A program made the position numbers and the translations under genes. DNA of 64,000 nucleotides, taken from Diphasiastrum complanatum. Taxonomy: Eukaryota > Streptophyta > Lycopodiopsida > Lycopodiales > Lycopodiaceae. The first letter of the stretch is position 1. Each line of letters opens with the position of its first letter. The notes below the pieces were generated by a model. The model made no database searches. It worked only from the letters and a program-made list of their open reading frames with translations, and had not been told where the DNA came from. Of the stretch, positions 56,228 through 64,000 are shown piece by piece. The stretch covers positions 43,065,007-43,129,006 of the forward strand of contig CM055107.1 in the NCBI GenBank assembly GCA_029204225.1. The letters run 5' to 3'.

Positions 56228-58330
56228 CTAAGTATTAGCTGAACCTGAATCTAATTCCACATCGTCAAGACCCACATCCCTCGACTGCGGTTCTTCAGAA
56301 GACTGGCTTTTAGAACTCGACTGCAAAGATCTTACAACATTGAGATAAGACTTAGTCACCCTGATGTTTTCTGGAGTGTCGACGCATATAAGTTTGCGAT
56401 CCAAGACATTTCATAATGGCGCCACAGTAAGATAACCTAAACACGCAGACCGACCATTTAGGAGCAAAGAAAGACTCAACAATGGAGTTGATGCCTTCCC
56501 AATGTTTTGCTCTGCTTTTAGCAGCCAGGCTACAAGTCGCAAATTTTTTAGGCACCTTCTCTTGGTCGCCAAAACACAAACTCAAAAATTTGAGTACTAT
56601 GCACACAGGCACTCAGATCACTTTGGTGCATCAGCATTATACAAGACATATAGAACATGTTGCAAATTTTGCATTTGCACTCCACCTTGTTTTAGAGAGG
56701 TAGCAAGCTCGCAATAACCCTCAAATATCGAGAGTTTTATGTCATGCATTGATTTTAAGCTTCCCTTGACTCCCTCTTCAATACTTTGTTCCAAAAATAG
56801 TACAATAACACTCAATTTGTGTTCTGCCATGAGTATGGCCAGGCAGTGTCACACGAATGTAGTGATGTAACTTAAACTAATCAACTCGATTTTATAAAAA
56901 ATGTACAGTGTGAGACTCTCCCAAGCAGATGAAGGAACGACCATGAAGTTCGATTCATCGACCATAACAAATTGCTTCATTTCTTTTGGAGGTCTTCACT
57001 TTGCAAAAACATCTCCAAGAAGTGCCAGTGCTGCTTTTATTTTTTCAACAAATTGTGTTAAAAAGTGTGGTATGGCAGTCTGCAACTTAGATGATATGCT
57101 TCTGCTACTACTTGTAGCCGTTCTAAACTAATCATAGGCAAACTTTTTGTTGATAGACGAGGATAGGCACTTTATTGCCTCTTTGTCATACTGCACATCT
57201 GTTGGCAGATCATTTTCTAAAGAAATTAAGAACTTTGCAACGTGCAGAGTTGTTGTTTCCATGACAATTGTCGCCACAACCATCTTCAATGTATTTTTCT
57301 CTATTTTTTTTGCCAAAATACAATTGGCCCTCCAAGAGTTTTTTGCATACCTTCGTACAAATTGGGTCAAGCAAGTACCGCAACGATCTAAAAATTATTA
57401 CAATGAGTGGAACAGTTTTTTGACGTTGTGGTGCAAACGCTAGCTCATCGTATGGAAGAGACCCAGACACATAGTGCTTCATAATTTCCAAGTAGTTATT
57501 AAACGCGTCATCTGAATGCAGCAAGATAATGATATACTCCTCAAAGGTTTGATACAAAGTCTTCAAGGGCAACCTTTCCTTCAATGTGCCAACGAGCTGA
57601 CTGCCAAGAATGCCTGACAATCCCTGATAAAATTGGGCCATTCTTTTGCTCGTCTCTTGATCCAACTTCACTCCTTTGATGTATCGCGGCCTGTCCAATG
57701 AGATCCAGAGCTCTCGTACATGCTCCATTATTTCAGCCAGGTTGCTCCTTTTACATTTGCTCTCAGGTTTATAATTCAACCTGTTGGACTCCAATATGTA
57801 GCAAGATGTGTTTTTATATATACAAATATACAAATATACACATACACATATGCAAATAGCCTATCGTATAGTTGGCTATGAAGATTACCAGTTCTGACTG
57901 TGGTCAACGCTATCTCGTTACAGGCACAGCAAACATGCAGACCATCAATAGGTTCAAAAGTACAATGAGATAAGAACCTATTTTTGCATAGCCCATCCAA
58001 TCTGGAACCTTCGTTGGTGTCCGTCTCTTTTGGATACAGCTCTAAATACAATTGCACTACTTCCACCATATCCACACGTTTGAATTCACGCTACATTTTT
58101 AAAAAAAAAAATTTGGACTGTCAAACAAAACCTCAGGTGCTTGCCCCAAACGTAACCACCATCATCAGAGGAATATGCATCGAGATTGACATTTGTTTCC
58201 TCCTCAAACTCACCCAATGCATCATCATTATCGGAGGATGATACAATGTCATAGAGGCCTCCAGATATTGTTCCAATCATATCAACCCTTGGCTCTAGTG
58301 GACATTTTCCAGCTTGTCCAACTGACCTGG
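56228..58330 (-). pseudogene. Decayed, probably multi-exon gene of unrecognised function
   Basis: A consistent minus-strand series of protein-like blocks: an acidic N-terminal block (VSSSDNDDALGEFEEET, 58280-58150); after an intron-like T/A-rich gap, FKRVDMVEVVQLYLELYPKE with a Cys-rich patch (CTFEPIDGLHVCCACNEIA, near 57900-58070); a long helical block 57740-57440 (EHVRELWISLDRPRYIKG, AQFYQGLSGILGSQLVG); then pieces in other frames (AIPHFLTQFVEKIKAAL near 57050, VMVDESNFMVVPSSAWESL near 56950, SIVESFFAPKWSVCVF near 56480). It ends in a Ser/Glu-rich tail (SSKSQSSEEPQSRDVGLDD) and TAG near 56236. Stops and shifts separate several blocks. The helical, solenoid-like character suggests a large eukaryotic protein, but I cannot name it. 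Confidence 0.5.
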
Positions 58331-58418
58331 CTATCCTCCGACCAACAGAAATTTCGTCTTCTGGGTGGCATCATTTCGATGTAACTTTTCGTCGTGCTTG
58401 TTTTTAGCCTCCAGATAG

Positions 58419-60235
<1,817 letters not shown>

Positions 60236-60684
60236 AGGATTCAGAGACAGCTACTCCAATCTAAAAACGTATATATAGAGACTTGCCATGTCATCAATCC
60301 AAGATAGATTCATAATTTGAATCAAAGTTAGCGGGGAAGACAAAAAATACGAAATATACTTTTCTTACTAGGATTGATGAGCTGTATCACTGGGTATAGA
60401 CGCGGATTGCTGAGTTGTGAAACCAAAAGAGTCAAAACAAAATGTTCTCACATGGATTGATGACCTGAACAAAGGCCATCTAAACTCTATAAAAGGAGGT
60501 TCAACGAGAGTTTAGTTCTTCGAATAAAATTTCAGAACCACTCTTTGAAAGCTCATGAAGCTCAGTAATAAGCTCACACAATTCATTTTTTAAATTTATA
60601 CAAGTGAGTTCAGAGACGTAAACTATTGAGTAAACTTATTAGTATGTTTTGAAAATTTTTAATGTATTTTTAAGCTTTTTAAGT

Positions 60685-60689
<5 letters not shown>
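60236..60689. other. Spacer with possible promoter-like element
   Basis: No gene recognised. CTCTATAAAAGGAGG at 60485-60499 is a strong TATA-box look-alike. It lies outside any gene model here and may be the promoter of an LTR or small RNA unit that I cannot define. Confidence 0.35.

Positions 60690-60735
<46 letters not shown>
60690..60735. repeat. (CA)n microsatellite
   Basis: About 23 CA units, followed by TATATA. Confidence 0.9.
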
Positions 60736-60742
<7 letters not shown>

Positions 60743-60769
60743 GCTTTTTTTTAACTAGAAAAACTAATC

Positions 60770-60869
60770 CACGCGGCGGGTTTTTTTTTTGGGGGGGGGG
60801 GGGGGAGGGGGGGGTGGGGGTTGGGGGGTTTGAATCCTTTTTTTTTTTAATTAAAAAAACTAATTAAAG

Positions 60870-60902
<33 letters not shown>

Positions 60903-61160
60903 ATGCCGAACCGCCGTGGCTGGTGGGCTGGGGAGAATTTAACTTAGTTTTTAATTAAAAAAACACTTATTTTTAATAAAAAAAATTTATTTTTTACCCC
61001 CCGCCATTCTCGCCCACCTTTTTTTTTTAACTTCTCAAGCCTCCCCGCCCACCTGTCGCGGTGGGTGAGCGGGGGCAGAATTTAAAAACAAAAACTTTTT
61101 TTTTTAATGTTTCCAAATCCCCCCGCTCACCCGCCGCGGCGGGCTGGCCAGGGAAAAAAT
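60770..61160. repeat. GC-rich foldback block with long G and C homopolymers
   Basis: A G-rich run (60790-60830) and a C run of about 32 bases (60870-60902) face each other across an AT spacer. CCCGCCGCGGCGGG at 61130-61143 is a perfect 14-bp palindrome. CCGCTCACCCGCCGCGG (about 61123-61139) is nearly the complement of GTCGCGGTGGGTGAGCGG (about 61055-61072). Blocks alternate with poly-T/poly-A, so several foldback units of alike design are likely. Confidence 0.7.
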
Positions 61161-61740
61161 TAAAAGTATAGTTTATTAAAAAAATTTCAAATGACTCAAA
61201 TTTTCGGATGACTCGAATTTTAAGGAAAGAATCGAATTTTTTCAATGATTTGAATTCCTTTGTAACGACACGAAAATAACTTCGAATAAACCAAAAAATA
61301 ACACAAAAGAAATCATAATATAAAAAAAAACAAAATAAATGAATACATCTTAAAAAAATAAAATACTTTAAAAAAACGAAATATTAAAAAACAAATAAAA
61401 AACAAAATAGTGTAAAAAAACTTAATTTTCAAAATAAAAATTTAAAAAGATAACATCAAAAAATGATAGTATAAATAGTTGTAACTTGTAAAAAAACTAT
61501 ATATTAAAAAGATTTAAAAAAAATTAATATTGCTAAAAATGGTGTTAAATCCTAAAAGAACCGTAATACAAACTTAAACCCTCTAAAAAACTTAAAACCC
61601 TACAAAAAAAAAATCTAGAAAGCATTGAAAAGATTTAACCTTAATTAAAAAACATAAAAAAAATAGAATTGTAAACTGGTAAAAGACCTTAAATAAATAC
61701 AAAAGTAATAATAACGTCAAGATAAAAAGTTCACAATATA
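61161..61740. other. A-rich non-coding DNA
   Basis: Very A-rich on the + strand with AAAAAA runs every 10-30 bases and no G/C-rich or coding feature. Confidence 0.6.
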
Positions 61741-61980
61741 TATAAAAAAGTCAAGGACTAGGGGCTACAAACTAAGGGACAAGGACTAGGATTAAGGGCT
61801 AAGGGCCTAGGGACAAGGGCGTAGGGGTAAGGGCGAAGGGCAAGGGCCAAGGGCTATAAATTAAGGGCGAAATGCTAAGGCTAAGGGCCTAGGGGCAAGG
61901 GCCAATGGCCAACGGCTATGGGCTAAGGACTACGAGTTAAGGGCCACTGGCTAAGGGCCAAGAGCTAAGGGCTAAGGTTT
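61741..61980. repeat. Degenerate AAGGGCT/CTAAGGG-type repeat
   Basis: Some 30 variants of (C/G)TAAGGG and CAAGGG(C/G) follow each other for about 240 bp. The phase varies between 6 and 13 bases, so it is a decayed short-motif satellite. It resembles but is not the plant telomere repeat TTTAGGG. Confidence 0.75.
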
Positions 61981-62006
61981 CATAATTTTCTTACAGTCTC
62001 ATAATT

Positions 62007-63893
62007 TTGTTTATTGTACAAATTGATTATAATTTTATAATTTTGCTAATTATACTTCCAATAGCATTGCAAATTCAAACACAAAGTGTACCTATGATTT
62101 TTTTCAGGATCACTACATGGACTGCTCGAGAGAAGATGTTCCAGTTGTTTTATTTTTTTCGGAAAAAAGTGGTTGCATTTGAAACTGTCTTAACTGCTGA
62201 ATCAAGTGGAACGTGTTTTTTTAGAGAAGTTGGTATCTTACAAGTATGGAGGATGTTGGAGAGGCTCTTAATAACAATAAAAATAAAAGACGTCATTCTG
62301 AAATCAGCATTCAAACAAAGCGTACACTAAAATCGTTAGACAACTCCTGACATTAGGATGCGTGATCGCTATATTGCATTGAGAGGTCATCATCTACATC
62401 ATGTTTTTAATTCTAGAAAATTGTATTCATATTGGAAAGAAGAGTCAAGATCTCATTCTGAACAGTCCTTGTGTCTTATCATTGATGGAATGGATCAAAA
62501 TACAACAAGATTATCTCGTTTCACCAAGACTCCTCCTAGATTAGAGGGCAATCAATTTTTGAAAACACATGTTTGTGGGGTATTGGTTCATGGACTCAAG
62601 TTGCTCTGTGATGTTTGGATTGATACCTTGTCTACTCACGATAGCAAGCAAGTTGCCACATCAATAATGCGAGCAATAAGAAAGGTACAAGCACCACGTG
62701 GTAACTTACCTCTGATCTTACGTATTCAAGCTGACAATTGTTGGAGAGAGAATAAGAACAAATTTATTTTTGGTCTTTGTTGTATGTTAGTGGCACATAA
62801 CATCTTTCAAAAGGTAGAAATGGAATATCTTTTGGTTGGCCACACACATGAAGACATAGACCAGGTATTCAGGGTCATATCCAGGGATTTGAAGTCGCGC
62901 TCAGTTCATACAATTCTAGATATGCTAGCACGAATTGGTGAAAAGATAGGTGGTGGTCGTATCAAAAGCACTGAAGTAGAAATACTGGAACAAATGGTAG
63001 ACTGAAAACAATCTATAGATCTTTGTATTGCTCAAGGAAATGATGGCTTGAAAGGACACACCAATTCTCACTATTTTTGTTTTCAAATGATGAATGGCAA
63101 GCCAACCATGCAATGAAAATACTATTCTAATGATGGAGACAATGCATGGAGCCAAAAATTTTCAGAATACAAGGATCACAATGATGCATGTGTGGTTGCA
63201 ACCACAAAACTTGTCGAATATCTTTCCAAACAAAAGATGTTGTCCAGATCAATGTATAGCTAAGAAGCTTTTTGGCCACAATCCTTGCCAACCACTTTCG
63301 ATTCATCTGTATCAACTTTGATCAATGAGGTCGAAATGGATGTAGAATTATTACCCTGGAGGTTTTGTGGGCGAAAAGCTGATGCACCTCTAGTTGAATT
63401 CATCCCATGTAGAGAAGTTGTGTTGGACAAGTTCGTTGCAATGCAGCCTCCAGATGAAGATGTTGTGGAGGGTTCCATACCTATTTGGGTGGCAAAAGTT
63501 GTTGAAGTGAAGAGAAACTTAGAAGGCTTGGCCACAAAGTTTAAAGCATTGTGGTACGAACCAAAATCTAATCAACGGCGTAGAAACCAGAGACAAGTTC
63601 ACAACTCAGAGCTATACAAAAATTGCTTAGAGAAAGAATGGATTCCGAACAATGACGGACCACAATATATGGATGTAGATACTGTTGTTCATGCATGGAA
63701 ATCAAAGGCGAAAAAAACTATGCACATGACTACACTGTGGAAAAATCAATATCTATTCCGAAAATATCGGTGGCACACATCAAAGAATACTTCTCCAAAT
63801 TACCCGATGAAGGTGCAGCTGATATTGATGAGTAGTTGTAGAGTCCTGGCTACAATCTTTGTGGCCATTAGTGTAGGACTTGTAATGTATTAG
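62007..63893 (+). pseudogene. DUF7869-type, transposase-like gene (decayed)
   Basis: One frame runs from 62007 to about 63710, broken by TAA 62328, TAG 62337, TGA 63003, TGA 63114 and TAA 63261. Its central part (about 62460-62880) has the order I associate with the DUF7869 family: LCLIIDGMDQNTTRL, then IQADNCWRENKNK, then LLVGHTHEDIDQVF. Asp in the first two motifs and the H-x-H-x-x-x-D segment would be the acidic centre of an RNase H-like fold, as in DDE-type enzymes. A single-base shift in an A run near 63713 moves the tail to a frame ending KLPDEGAADIDE and a stop at about 63836. The region after 63000 is acidic and Arg-rich, unassigned. The segment 62007-62330 may be non-coding or shifted. 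DDE activity of the family is my inference; what mobilises it is unknown. The window ends about 100 bases further on. Confidence 0.65.
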
Positions 63894-64000
63894 TGAGTGT
63901 TGGTAGATTTCAAATTTGCAACTATGAGTCCAAATTGGGCTTCAAAAGACATGCAATTCCTTTTGTAAATTCAGTTGCAGCTTGGCAATTTTGTAGAATG

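Noticed and set aside
56228-58330. Identification as a DNA-repair solenoid protein of the FANCI/FANCD2 type
   Set aside because: Considered because of the helical character and acidic tail, but no specific motif could be matched by eye.
61741-61980. Interstitial plant telomere array
   Set aside because: The unit is AAGGGCT-like and irregular; the canonical TTTAGGG heptamer array is absent.

Overview
The window reads as nuclear DNA of a land plant with a large, repeat-rich genome. Plant-type LTR retrotransposons (Ty1/copia primed by initiator-tRNA-Met, and Ty3/gypsy including a chromodomain-bearing integrase) lie in both orientations, nested, and almost all broken by stops, frameshifts and internal deletions. 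Long CT tracts, degenerate satellites and introns with good GT-AG borders fit this too. A methyltransferase-like gene and a DUF7869-type transposase-like gene lean me towards a fern, lycophyte, bryophyte or gymnosperm rather than a flowering plant, but the sequence does not settle it. I see no intact host gene, no tRNA or rRNA gene and no CRISPR array.

Layout. 0-3 kb: intergenic with two hairpin repeats around a 47-base G run. 3.0-6.0 kb: a six-exon, plus-strand pseudogene that looks like an AdoMet-dependent amino-methyltransferase with permuted (beta-class) motif order; this is the most interesting item. 6.1-9.8 kb: copia 'A' (+), missing its 5' end. 9.8-12.7 kb: LTR-like DNA, two opposed copia primer sites, a minus-strand copia gag relic and a gypsy protease/RT relic. 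12.7-18.9 kb: no recognisable gene, a GC-rich imperfect repeat and an unrecognised decayed coding region. 18.9-21.0 kb: gypsy 'I' (-) with most of RT and RNase H deleted. 22.4-22.8 kb: a foldback with 110-bp arms around a CT tract. 23.2-24.9 kb: chromovirus integrase and LTR start. 24.9-28.0 kb: a direct repeat flanking about 2.3 kb of AT-rich DNA. 28.65-32.78 kb: copia 'C' (+) with two LTRs but no protease or integrase, abutting gypsy 'D' (-, 32.8-35 kb). 36.4-42.8 kb: fragments of several gypsy/copia elements. 43.6-44.8 kb: an unrecognised decayed coding region. 44.85-47.58 kb: copia 'E' with both LTRs, interrupted in its protease by solo LTR 'F' with a 5-bp target-site duplication. 47.6-53.5 kb: copia 'G' (-), the best preserved element. 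54.7-55.4 kb: two more relics. 56.2-58.3 kb: a minus-strand, probably multi-exon decayed gene of unknown function. 58.4-60.2 kb: very long CT/CCCTCT tracts and a composite repeat. 60.7-62.0 kb: homopolymers, GC foldbacks and a degenerate AAGGGCT-like repeat. 62.0-63.9 kb: a decayed DUF7869-type (RNase H-fold, transposase-like) gene.

Functionally the window is an accretion of mobile elements. Nothing forms an operon or working pathway; the relationships are nesting order, shared lineages (C with G; the gypsy relics at 12.0, 19.3 and 54.7 kb) and repeated internal-deletion events. Domain calls come from reading motifs by eye; no database search was possible.
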